From Pseudaminobacter sp047739745 (lineage in GTDB: Bacteria > Pseudomonadota > Alphaproteobacteria > Rhizobiales > Rhizobiaceae), in NCBI RefSeq assembly GCF_047739745.1, contig NZ_JBLLVA010000012.1, forward strand, positions 97,757 to 161,756: a stretch of DNA of 64,000 nucleotides. Reading direction: 5' to 3'. Shown here one piece after another: positions 1 through 7,343 of this stretch (position 1 is the stretch's first letter; each line of letters starts with the position of its first letter). The position numbers were made by a program, and so were the translations under genes. Below the pieces are notes generated by a model, which was given only the letters and a program-made list of their open reading frames with translations, made no database searches and was not told where the DNA came from.

Positions 1-494
1 GGATTCGGCTTCGACCACGTTCCTGAGGCGTCGATGACAGCCTGGGCGAGCAGGCGGTGCTCTCCCGCAGCATTTCGGTACCGGACGACGAAGGGAGCGT
101 CGGCCCGTCCTTCGTTTGACATCAGGTCATGGCCGAGCCGCGTGATCCCAGTGACCTCAGCGCCGAGCCGCAGATCGGCGGCGATGGCAGGGACGCGGGA
201 GAGCGGCTCCAGGTAATCCCTGACGATCTCCTCGCCAGTCGGCAGGTGACCTCCGGAGGGAGCGGCAATCCCTTCTGCGGCGAGCAGGTCGCGTGCCACC
301 TCGTCGACATTGTAGTCCCAGGGCGAGAAGACGCGGACTTGGCCCCACTCCAGGATGGCCGCGCCGACACGGCCGCCCTTCTCGAAGACGGCAGCGCGCA
401 AGCCTCGCTCCACCAGCCTCGCGGCTGCCGCCAGGCCGACGGGGCCGGCTCCTATGACCGCGACAGGAAGATCGCGTGCAGGGATCGCGTTCAT
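1..494 (-). CDS. FAD-dependent oxidoreductase of an ars operon (partial, 3' end outside window)
   Basis: The reverse strand reads 164 codons from an ATG at 494 to the window edge without a stop. Residues 15-20 are GAGPVG, the dinucleotide-binding GxGxxG loop, followed by an E-K pair at the end of the second strand (FEKG). The last residues in the window, DASGTWSKPN, match the second conserved block of flavin monooxygenase-like proteins. Genes of this class are recurrent members of alphaproteobacterial ars operons (ArsO-like), and this one overlaps arsR by 4 bp, so it is very likely co-transcribed. The substrate is not known from sequence. The C-terminal half cannot be judged here. Confidence 0.85.
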   Translation of the reverse strand, partial: MNAIPARDLPVAVIGAGPVGLAAAARLVERGLRAAVFEKGGRVGAAILEWGQVRVFSPWDYNVDEVARDLLAAEGIAAPSGGHLPTGEEIVRDYLEPLSRVPAIAADLRLGAEVTGITRLGHDLMSNEGRADAPFVVRYRNAAGEHRLLAQAVIDASGTWSKPN

Positions 495-844
495 GTCTGT
501 TTCCTCGGCTGGTGAGCAGGTTCGCAGGCAGTCCTGCGGCGGGTTTCAGGCGGGCAGGTTCCGTCCGCGCAGCATTCGTCGGCGAGGAAGCCGATGAGAG
601 ACTGCATGGCGGGATAGTGGGCGCGGCAGATCAGCGTCGTCGCCTGCCGCTCCTGTGTGACGAGTCCCGTGTCGACAAGCCTCTTCAGGTGGTGCGAGAG
701 CGTCGACGCGGCAATGCCGAGCTTCCCCTGGACGCCGCCGACAGGCAGGCCTTCACCGCCCGCGCGGACCAGGATTCGGTAGAGCTGCAAGCGAGTCGGA
801 TTGCCGATCGCTTCGAGCTGGGATGCTACTATTTCGAGCTTCAT
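491..844 (-). CDS. arsR: ArsR-family metalloid-responsive repressor (second arsR)
   Basis: A 117-residue winged-helix protein with the ArsR recognition helix near residues 46-58 (ASTLSHHLKRL). Cysteines at 91, 92 and 97 (DECCADGTC) and 73 are candidates for trivalent arsenic or antimony binding, which would release the repressor from DNA. I chose the ATG at 844; a GTG at 862 would add six residues without homology or a ribosome site. It overlaps the flavoprotein gene by 4 bp. A 78-bp gap with an inverted repeat lies upstream, suggesting its own operator inside the ars cluster. Confidence 0.88.
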   Translation of the reverse strand: MKLEIVASQLEAIGNPTRLQLYRILVRAGGEGLPVGGVQGKLGIAASTLSHHLKRLVDTGLVTQERQATTLICRAHYPAMQSLIGFLADECCADGTCPPETRRRTACEPAHQPRKQT

Positions 845-883
845 GGAAATACACTGCCGCACACAGAAGGCGCGGTCAACTCA

Positions 884-903
884 ATTTCGGTGTTTTTCGA
901 AAT
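884..903. promoter_or_regulatory. candidate ArsR operator upstream of the second arsR
   Basis: An inverted repeat ATTTCG-N8-CGAAAT lies 40 bp upstream of the second arsR start, in the only sizeable gap within the ars cluster. TTCG/CGAA half sites resemble known ArsR boxes. The role is inferred from position and symmetry only. Confidence 0.35.
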
Positions 904-922
904 AAGCCCTGCTGAAAGATCG

Positions 923-1345
923 CTAACGAACACGCCTGCCATCGCTGTCGATCACGACCTCACCGTCCTCTTTCGTGAAGGGACCGATGTCGGGATTTGG
1001 CAGAATGTCGAGCACAGCCTCGGACGGCCGGCAGAGCTTCGTGCCGAGAGGCGTGACGACGATCGGGCGGTTGATCAGGATCGGGTGCGCCACCATGAAA
1101 TCGATCAATTCGCCGTCGCTCCACCTTTCGTCGCCGAGGCCGAGCTCGACATAGGGCGTTCCCTTCTGGCGCAGGAGGTCGCGCGGTCTCATCCCCATCG
1201 AAGAGATCAGACCGACCAGCTTCTCGCGGGATGGCGGCGTCTTCAGATACTCGATCACTTCGGGCTCTTCGCCGGACTGGCGGATCATCGCAAGCGTGTT
1301 GCGGGCCGTGCCGCAGTCGGGATTGTGGTAGATGGTGATCGACAT
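923..1345 (-). CDS. arsC: glutaredoxin-dependent arsenate reductase ArsC
   Basis: A 140-residue protein whose N-terminus HNPDCGTARNTL carries the catalytic Cys11 and the nearby Arg15 of the plasmid R773-type ArsC family. Further conserved arginines lie in RDLLRQ and in NRPIVVT/CRPSE. The enzyme reduces arsenate to arsenite using glutathione and glutaredoxin, feeding the ACR3 pump encoded just upstream (20 bp gap). Length is normal. A second, unrelated arsenate reductase lies on the other side of the pump gene, so the operon covers two electron-donor systems. Confidence 0.93.
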   Translation of the reverse strand: MSITIYHNPDCGTARNTLAMIRQSGEEPEVIEYLKTPPSREKLVGLISSMGMRPRDLLRQKGTPYVELGLGDERWSDGELIDFMVAHPILINRPIVVTPLGTKLCRPSEAVLDILPNPDIGPFTKEDGEVVIDSDGRRVR

Positions 1346-1365
1346 TCCTCGCCGCCGGGTCAGGA

Positions 1366-2454
1366 TCAGGATGACTGTCTCACGGCCGCGCCGCGCTCGT
1401 ACCAGCTCTTGGATCGGTTCACGATCCAGACGACCGACAGCATGACCGGAACCTCGACCAGCACGCCGACGACGGTGGCGAGCGCAGCTCCTGACTGAAG
1501 GCCGAAGAGCGAGATGGCAGCCGCCACTGCCAGCTCGAAGAAGTTCGAGGCGCCGATCAGGGCGGATGGTCCGGCGACGCAGTGGCGCTCGCCCGAGATC
1601 CGGTTGAGCAGATAGGCCAGGCCCGAGTTGACGTAGACCTGGATCAGTATCGGCACGGCGAGGAGCGCGATCACCGTCGGCTGGGCGATGATCTGCTCGC
1701 CCTGGAATGCGAAGAGCAGCACGAGAGTCGCCAGCAACGCGATCAAAGAAAGCGGCTGCGTCCGGACGAGCAGGCTGTCGAGCGAGGCGTGGCCACCTGT
1801 AGCGAGTAGCCGCGACCGGAGCACGTGGGCGACGATCACAGGCAGTACGATGTAGAGGAGGACCGACAGGACCAGTGTGTCCCACGGGACGATGATCGCC
1901 GACAGGCCGAGCAGCAGCCCGACGATCGGCGCGAAGGCCACCACCATGATGGCGTCGTTGAGCGCAACCTGGGAGAGCGTGAAGTTCGGCTCGCCCTTCG
2001 TTAGAGCGGACCAGACGAAGACCATGGCCGTGCATGGGGCGGCCGCCAGGATGATCAGTCCGGCGATGTAGGAGTCGATCTGATCTGCGGGCAGGTACGG
2101 TCGGAACAGCCAGCCGACGAAGAGCCAGCCAAGCAGCGCCATCGAGAACGGCTTGATCGCCCAGTTGATGAACAGCGTGACGCTGATGCCGCGCCAGTAG
2201 GTCGCCACCCTGGCCAGCGATCCGAAGTCGACCTTCAGCAACATGGGCACGATCATCAGCCAGATCAGGACAGCCACTGGCAGGTTGACCCGCGCCACCT
2301 CGGACTTCGCCACCGCGCCGACCAAGCCGGGCATCAGGTAGCCCAGGGCGATGCCGGCCACGATGCAGAGGACGACCCACAGGGTCAGGAACTTCTCGAA
2401 AAAGCCGATGGCCGCTGGCGCCCCGCTGGACGCGGCCAATGTCGTATCTGTCAT
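1366..2454 (-). CDS. arsB: ACR3-family arsenite efflux transporter
   Basis: A 362-residue, roughly ten-helix membrane protein. The segment AAAPCTAMVFVWS is the ACR3 signature holding the conserved cysteine needed for arsenite transport, and the N-terminal FFEKFLTLWVVLCIVAG matches the first helix of the family. It extrudes arsenite across the inner membrane. It sits between the two arsC genes in the same orientation with gaps of 10 and 20 bp. It belongs to the ACR3 (BART superfamily) type and not to the ArsB permease type; the gene is named arsB or acr3 depending on the database. Confidence 0.95.
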   Translation of the reverse strand: MTDTTLAASSGAPAAIGFFEKFLTLWVVLCIVAGIALGYLMPGLVGAVAKSEVARVNLPVAVLIWLMIVPMLLKVDFGSLARVATYWRGISVTLFINWAIKPFSMALLGWLFVGWLFRPYLPADQIDSYIAGLIILAAAPCTAMVFVWSALTKGEPNFTLSQVALNDAIMVVAFAPIVGLLLGLSAIIVPWDTLVLSVLLYIVLPVIVAHVLRSRLLATGGHASLDSLLVRTQPLSLIALLATLVLLFAFQGEQIIAQPTVIALLAVPILIQVYVNSGLAYLLNRISGERHCVAGPSALIGASNFFELAVAAAISLFGLQSGAALATVVGVLVEVPVMLSVVWIVNRSKSWYERGAAVRQSS

Positions 2455-2464
2455 GATGAATCCT

Positions 2465-2971
2465 TTAGCCGGGCATCGGGCGCGACAGGCTGATTTCGCG
2501 CAGTTTGGTCTGGAGCGACATCCTGTCGATCGACGCGAGCGGCAGCGACAGGAAGGCGGAGATGCGGTTGGAAAGCTGCCTGTAGGCTTCCGCGAAGGCC
2601 AGGTGCTTCTCCGCGTCCGTTCCTTGAGCGGCAGCAGGGTCAGGGATGCCCCAGTGCGCCGTCATCGGATGGCCGGGCCACAACGGGCACGTTTCATTTG
2701 CGGCACTGTCGCAGACGGTGAAGACGAAATCCATCTTTGGCGCCTCCGGCGTCGCGAACTCATCCCAGGATTTCGAACGCGCGAAGGACGTGTCGCGCTT
2801 CAGGTTCTTCAGCAGTTCGATGGCGAAAGGATGCACCTCACCCTTCGGCTGCGAGCCAGCCGAGAAGGGACGGAAGCGGCCTTCGCCGTCCTTCTGCAGG
2901 ATCGCCTCAGCAAGGATCGAGCGGGCGGAGTTCCCGGTGCACAGGAAGAGAACGTTGTAAGTCTGGGTCAT
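2465..2971 (-). CDS. arsC: arsenate reductase, low-molecular-weight phosphatase fold (thioredoxin type)
   Basis: A 168-residue protein with the CX5R phosphate loop CTGNSAR at residues 11-17 and further cysteines at 87 and 95 (VCDSAANETC), which fit the redox-relay cysteines of the thioredoxin-coupled ArsC class. It reduces arsenate to arsenite in the cytoplasm. It lies 9 bp after the first arsR stop codon and 10 bp before the ACR3 gene, so it is in the same operon. A C-terminal tail of about 30 residues extends beyond the core fold. Confidence 0.93.
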   Translation of the reverse strand: MTQTYNVLFLCTGNSARSILAEAILQKDGEGRFRPFSAGSQPKGEVHPFAIELLKNLKRDTSFARSKSWDEFATPEAPKMDFVFTVCDSAANETCPLWPGHPMTAHWGIPDPAAAQGTDAEKHLAFAEAYRQLSNRISAFLSLPLASIDRMSLQTKLREISLSRPMPG

Positions 2972-2980
2972 GAAGAAGCC

Positions 2981-3313
2981 TCAGCAGCGGCAGGTGACGG
3001 CATCGATGACGGGACGGCAGAGTTCCGGAGCACCGTCGCAGCAGTCCTCCATCAGGAAGGCAAGCAGGTCTCGAAATCCGGTCATGTCTGCGGCATATCG
3101 TATGGTACGGCCGTCGCGCTCGGCCTTGATGAGCCCGGCCTGTACCAACACCTTCAAATGCGATGACGTGGTGTTCTGGACGGTGCCCAGCCGCTCACCG
3201 ATTTCGCCCGCCGGGATGCCTTCGGGACCTGCCATCACGAGCAGCCGGAAGACATCGAGACGGGTTTCCTGACCAAGGGCGGCCAGGGCTGCAAGGGACG
3301 ATTTTTTATCCAT
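2981..3313 (-). CDS. arsR: ArsR-family repressor, first gene of the ars operon
   Basis: A 110-residue winged-helix repressor; the recognition helix is VQNTTSSHLKVLVQAGL. Candidate metalloid ligands are the paired cysteines in MEDCCDG and the C-terminal cluster CRPVIDAVTCRC. It is the promoter-proximal gene of the operon and is expected to repress it until arsenite or antimonite binds. Upstream, around 3320-3345, the sequence is AT-rich with a CATATCGAATAA run that could be part of its operator, but I cannot define the site. It differs clearly from the second ArsR in this cluster, so the two may respond to different signals. Confidence 0.92.
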   Translation of the reverse strand: MDKKSSLAALAALGQETRLDVFRLLVMAGPEGIPAGEIGERLGTVQNTTSSHLKVLVQAGLIKAERDGRTIRYAADMTGFRDLLAFLMEDCCDGAPELCRPVIDAVTCRC

Positions 3314-3603
3314 GTATCTGCCTTATTCGATATGTCGACGAGATAACCGACATGCATTGAAGCGTCAAGTCACGGAACATCATCTGTCCGTGCGAGCTGA
3401 CCTCGATCCATGCGATGGCGATATTCGGCTCGGGATGCGCGAGGCAGCCCGGAAGGGCTCGGGACAAGGCTCTCAGTCGAAAGGCGGCTTGACCTGGCCG
3501 AAACCAGACGGGCATCAAACGGCCCCCTTAGGGACTTCGCGGCAAGTCTCCTACGGTACTATAGGTCAAACCAAGAACCGCAATTGCCGGTATCCGTTCT
3601 GAC

Positions 3604-4032
3604 CTACGCACCCCTCCTCATAGCAACTTTCCTTGGCTTTACGATTTTGGACGCTGCAGTTAGGAGCTTGCGGAATGTCGGGCACTCAAGATGGCTCGGC
3701 GCCTTGCAGTCGGCGACATGTCGAAGAGTATCGCGCAGGACGCGCAGCTTAGCTATCTGTCTTCCTAACTCGTCCGCCTTCGCGCGAAGTTCCTCTCGCG
3801 GCAACTCTAACCGGCCGTCATGCCCAAGGATTACGGCAATCTCGGCGAGTGAGAACCCTGCCGTTCTGCCGAGCGCAATCAGGGAAAGCTTTAGCAGCAC
3901 GTCACCATCATATTGTCGCCGTAATCCATGCCGGCCGAAGGAGTGGATCAGGCCGATTTCCTCGTAATATCGTAACGTGGAAGGCGGTACGCCTGCGCGT
4001 GCAGCTACCTCACCAATATCCATCATTTTCAT
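3604..4032 (-). CDS. MerR-family transcriptional regulator
   Basis: A 142-residue protein. The N-terminus DIGEVAARAGVPPSTLRYYEE is the MerR helix-turn-helix and wing, and the middle is the usual dimerisation coiled coil. Cysteines in ADCKAP and HLECPTF near the C-terminus might bind a metal or thiol-reactive ligand. I start at the ATG at 4032; a TTG further upstream would run into the shared promoter. It is divergent from the MFS gene, with 66 bp between the starts, and is the likely activator of that gene through the operator at 4035-4065. Confidence 0.88.
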   Translation of the reverse strand: MKMMDIGEVAARAGVPPSTLRYYEEIGLIHSFGRHGLRRQYDGDVLLKLSLIALGRTAGFSLAEIAVILGHDGRLELPREELRAKADELGRQIAKLRVLRDTLRHVADCKAPSHLECPTFRKLLTAASKIVKPRKVAMRRGA

Positions 4033-4034
4033 GC

Positions 4035-4065
4035 TTGACCTCAAGTTGGCTTGAAGTGGCAGTAT
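4035..4065 (+). promoter_or_regulatory. MerR-type promoter and operator of the MFS gene
   Basis: TTGACC at 4035-4040 and CAGTAT at 4060-4065 are separated by 19 bp, the over-long spacer that typifies MerR-activated promoters. The spacer holds an imperfect dyad, CCTCAAGTTGGCTTGAAG, close to the SoxR-box pattern. The MFS ribosome site AAGGA and ATG follow at 4087 and 4099. Confidence 0.6.
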
Positions 4066-4098
4066 CTCTTGCGGTGACGATTTCGCAAGGAAAATAAG

Positions 4099-5316
4099 AT
4101 GGAAAGCATTTCAAGAACGACCGAAATGGCGGTCTGGCGGGATGGCCGAGCAGTCGCGCTGTTGCTGGCGGCAACCCTCACGGTGATGGCAAACGCAACG
4201 ATCAGCCCCGCTCTCCCCGGATTGCAACAGCTGTTCGCGAACGACCCCCACTCGGCATTGCTGACGCGGCTCCTGGTCACGGCCCCTTCGTTAAGCATCG
4301 CGCTCTTGGCTCCGTTGGTGGGGGTTGCCGTGGACCGGATCGGACGACGCGTTCTGCTACTTGCCGGAATCATACTCTTCGTGATCGCAGGCAGCGCCGG
4401 GTTGTATCTTCCTGATTTGCCAACGATCTTCATGAGCCGCATCGTCTTGGGGATTGCCGTTGCGTTGATCATGACTGCGCAGACCGCCCTTGTTGGCGAC
4501 TACTTCGCTGACGAGGCCCGAAATACCCTGATGGGATTGCAAATCTCGGCTCGAAACTTTGGAGGCTTGACGTTCATCCTTCTGGCGGGTTTGGTCGCGG
4601 CAGTATCACCGCGATGGGCTTTCGGTGTGTATGGGCTCGCGCTGCTCGTGCTTCCGATTGCGTGGATGGTGATCGTCGAGCCGCGGCGAGCGCTCTCGGT
4701 CCGCCAATCAGGCCCAACCTCCGGATTCGAGGAGCAGCGGAAATGGCGCCTGTCATTTTTGGGTCTAGTCATCCTTCAGTCGCTGACGAACGCATTCTTC
4801 TTCATCATTCCGACGCAGTTACCATTCTTCCTCGATTTCCAGGGATATAACAGCGCCGCCATGACGGGAATGACGCTCAGTGTGCTGATGTTCAGCGGTG
4901 GTAGCGTGGCGCTGGTCTACGCCCGAGTCCAACGCGTCATGGGCTACGCCGGTGTCTATGCGGCGGGGTATGCTGCCATGGCGTCTGGCTTCCTGGTGCT
5001 GGTGATCTCGGGAACGCCGTTGCTCACCTTGGCTGGCGCCGCTTTGATCGGCGCGGGTTATGCGGCGATTTCGCCGACATTTGTCGCGCTGACGCTTGCT
5101 CTTGCGCCGTCGAACCACCGGGGACTGGCTGGGGGCGTGCTGACGGCTTCGGTGTTTACAGGCCAATTCATATCGCCGCTGCTCAGCACACCTGTGATTA
5201 TGAGCACGAGTTATGAGGGGCTGTTCCTGTGCACAGCCGTGCTACTGGCCAGCATGGCAGTGATCGCACTGGGCGCCACACTCCTGCGAGCCCGCCAAAT
5301 GCGGCCGCTCATATGA
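4099..5316 (+). CDS. MFS transporter, drug/proton antiporter-like
   Basis: A 405-residue protein with twelve predicted membrane segments. Major facilitator motif A is visible after the second helix (GVAVDRIGRRVLLL), and the N-terminus (TLTVMANATISPALPGLQ) is typical of the DHA1 multidrug efflux group. It likely exports a toxic compound, with the substrate unknown. AAGGA lies 7 bp before the ATG. It is transcribed away from the MerR gene through a long-spacer promoter, so inducible efflux is the natural reading. It is not obviously part of the ars operon, which points the other way. Confidence 0.88.
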   Translation: MESISRTTEMAVWRDGRAVALLLAATLTVMANATISPALPGLQQLFANDPHSALLTRLLVTAPSLSIALLAPLVGVAVDRIGRRVLLLAGIILFVIAGSAGLYLPDLPTIFMSRIVLGIAVALIMTAQTALVGDYFADEARNTLMGLQISARNFGGLTFILLAGLVAAVSPRWAFGVYGLALLVLPIAWMVIVEPRRALSVRQSGPTSGFEEQRKWRLSFLGLVILQSLTNAFFFIIPTQLPFFLDFQGYNSAAMTGMTLSVLMFSGGSVALVYARVQRVMGYAGVYAAGYAAMASGFLVLVISGTPLLTLAGAALIGAGYAAISPTFVALTLALAPSNHRGLAGGVLTASVFTGQFISPLLSTPVIMSTSYEGLFLCTAVLLASMAVIALGATLLRARQMRPLI

Positions 5317-5569
5317 TGGGCGCCCAGCTATCACTTCAGACTGCTTGAACTTGCGATAAGCCCGCGCGCTGAGCCGATCTAACATGCGCGCGTTCAAAAA
5401 TGCTTGCTCAGGATCAGACGAAACAGAGCTTACACGAGTTGAATGTCCGCTGGGCGAGATCTGGGACCAGAACCTACCTGGTCGCTTCCGCACCGAAGCT
5501 GATGTCCAAACCCTGAAAATGAGATTAGCCGAGTGCAACAACCAAGTGTCCAATCTCGCAAAGAGGTCG

Positions 5570-6199
5570 CTATAGGACGAGGACGATGTCGCTCCGGTCG
5601 GCAAAATCTCGAAGATCAGCCATCTCATCCGCCTCGGCCCAAATGCTCGTGCTCTCGATCACCTGGATATCGCTGTCATCGACGCGGTCCCCGAAAAACA
5701 GGAACGATAGGTCGGGATCGCACCGTTTGGATGTCCAGACCAACCCGTCTGCATCCCGGCGGCTCTGGTGTATGGCCAAAGCCCATTGGCTGGTGACGGG
5801 GTAGAAGAAGGCTGTCGTATCGATCAGGTCCTGTCGTGTGATATTCCACTTGGCAAGGTCCGGCGCGAACAACGGGACGAGAACGAGTTCCCGCTTTATC
5901 CGGACCACGGCATGATTCAATGGCTTTATGCTGTCGGTTCCAACGGTCTTGTCCGGCTGGTCGAAAGGGATGTCATGGAAGATCGTCTCGTGGACGGCGC
6001 ATTCGAACGAAGTCCCTGCATACTGGGTGGGTATCTTCCCGGTCGGCAGCTCGAGCGGAGCGAAGCGGCTTCGACGGCCCAGACCAGGATTAAATCCGTT
6101 TGCGGCGAATTGGCGGTCGTGGACTTGGTGCAGTTGTGCGCCTGAAGCGAGCCTGTACGTATTGGATGCCGGAAAAGGGTGCGGCGGCCGATCTATCAT
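5570..6199 (-). CDS. RES-domain toxin
   Basis: A 209-residue RES-domain protein. The block YAGTSFECAVHETIFHD (residues about 60-76) carries the conserved tyrosine, serine and glutamate region of the family. Characterised RES toxins deplete NAD+ by phosphorolysis or hydrolysis and arrest growth. The start overlaps the stop of the antitoxin gene by 4 bp (6196-6199), the usual arrangement in which the antitoxin is translated first. The reading frame is complete with no visible damage. Confidence 0.88.
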   Translation of the reverse strand: MIDRPPHPFPASNTYRLASGAQLHQVHDRQFAANGFNPGLGRRSRFAPLELPTGKIPTQYAGTSFECAVHETIFHDIPFDQPDKTVGTDSIKPLNHAVVRIKRELVLVPLFAPDLAKWNITRQDLIDTTAFFYPVTSQWALAIHQSRRDADGLVWTSKRCDPDLSFLFFGDRVDDSDIQVIESTSIWAEADEMADLRDFADRSDIVLVL

Positions 6200-6978
6200 C
6201 CAATGATCGGTTCCGCCTCCTCGGCGGCCGCCCCGCCTATGGCTTCCACGTCATCCAAGCATTCCGCTGGTTTCCTGCCATTCAGCCACCCGTTCGGTGA
6301 GGTGAACCAGAAAGCCATCTGCCACCCCGACTTCCGCTCACTCAGGTGCTGGAGCACCCGCGCAACTGTCGGATGCGGTTGCCCGTCCTGGAACTGGAAC
6401 GCTGGGAACCACTCCGCGCCATTGTACCTGATGGAGAAGATTTTCCCGCTGCCCTTCCAGCGAGAGGTGGTCATGCTCTGGTTCTTGGAACCATGGCCTG
6501 CGGCTTCGGAGACCTGCTTGCTTGTCAGGCACGGCCATGCTTCTAAGAAACGAGCCCTGGCTCTGGCGTTGCTGTCCAATAGAAGCTGCGTGGCGTCGGT
6601 GTCGGGCGGCGAAGGCATGTAGACAGATACCAGGGCGTCGATCTTCTCGTCTGACAGCTGCCTCTGCCGTGCTTCGACTATGGAGGGAACGCGCTCCATG
6701 ATGTCACGCACCGTCTTCCGAACCAGTGGATTCTCGTGCTTGAGAACTGCAATTACCATATCGGACGAACTCGCCTTTTTCGTCGGCGCCATTGTCTTGG
6801 CGATTGCTTTTTGAATGCGCTTTCCGATTGCACCGAGCTTGGCGGGCTTTCCTTTCCCGGCGATGCGTACTCTTCCCGGGGTATTTCTCGCTGTTTTCTC
6901 GATCGGCTCCAGTCCGGCCTGCAATGCCAACGCGAACTCGTCTCCGTTAAATACGTACACGCTGCGCTGCTTTTCCAT
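6196..6978 (-). CDS. Xre/MbcA/ParS-like antitoxin of the RES toxin
   Basis: A 260-residue protein. The last 90 residues (from about FSIRYNGAEWFPAFQF to FTSPNGWLNGRKPAECLDD) match the toxin-binding Xre/MbcA/ParS-like domain, including the G-W-L-G-R-P pattern near the end. The N-terminal half is basic (KGKPAKLGAIGKRIQKAIAK) and presumably includes the DNA-binding part. It is longer than most RES antitoxins. It precedes and overlaps the toxin gene and is expected to neutralise the toxin and autorepress through the palindrome at 7004-7024. Confidence 0.85.
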   Translation of the reverse strand: MEKQRSVYVFNGDEFALALQAGLEPIEKTARNTPGRVRIAGKGKPAKLGAIGKRIQKAIAKTMAPTKKASSSDMVIAVLKHENPLVRKTVRDIMERVPSIVEARQRQLSDEKIDALVSVYMPSPPDTDATQLLLDSNARARARFLEAWPCLTSKQVSEAAGHGSKNQSMTTSRWKGSGKIFSIRYNGAEWFPAFQFQDGQPHPTVARVLQHLSERKSGWQMAFWFTSPNGWLNGRKPAECLDDVEAIGGAAAEEAEPIIG

Positions 6979-7003
6979 GTTGGTCGCCCGTCCGGGTACT
7001 TAC

Positions 7004-7024
7004 GTTAGCATTCTAAATACTAAC
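7004..7024. promoter_or_regulatory. palindromic operator upstream of the RES toxin-antitoxin operon
   Basis: A 21-bp near-perfect inverted repeat, GTTAGCATT-CTA-AATACTAAC, lies 26 bp upstream of the antitoxin ATG. One position differs between the 9-bp arms. Autoregulation by the antitoxin is inferred from position, symmetry and the habits of toxin-antitoxin operons. Confidence 0.6.
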
Positions 7025-7343
7025 CTAGTTCACCCCCACCAGAGTTTCAACCCTACTCTTCTGGCGCGAGTGTGATCTGGCGAAGATCAAGTTCGGCACG
7101 CTAATCGCTGGTCCAGAAAATCGGATGCGTGCTGTGGTTGCAGACTTCATGCCAACATCATGAGCGTGATACGTGCCTGAGAGCAAGAGTGCATCGGCAG
7201 CTTCGAAAACGCACGCAAAGATACTCGAAGTGGGTGGAGTAAGGTCAACTGCGGAACGGCAGCTTACCGCAATGTGCGTGCCCGAGCGGTTGGCTGCTTA
7301 TGTGGTTTGCGCCCCTGCATCTGATGCGAAGCATTGTGCTCTT
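7025..7343. other. intergenic, no gene seen
   Basis: About 320 bp between the toxin-antitoxin promoter and the end of the aldehyde oxidoreductase operon. Both strands lack an open frame with a ribosome site or recognisable product. No strong hairpin was seen. Confidence 0.5.

Noticed and set aside
923..2380. A 485-codon minus-strand frame fusing an arginine-rich stretch to ArsC
   Set aside because: The part upstream of 1345 is an out-of-frame reading of the ACR3 gene; ArsC itself starts at 1345.
5317..5569. Minus-strand stretch resembling LSARAYRK of magnesium-chelatase-like ComM proteins
   Set aside because: The match is a handful of residues in a frame with no further similarity.
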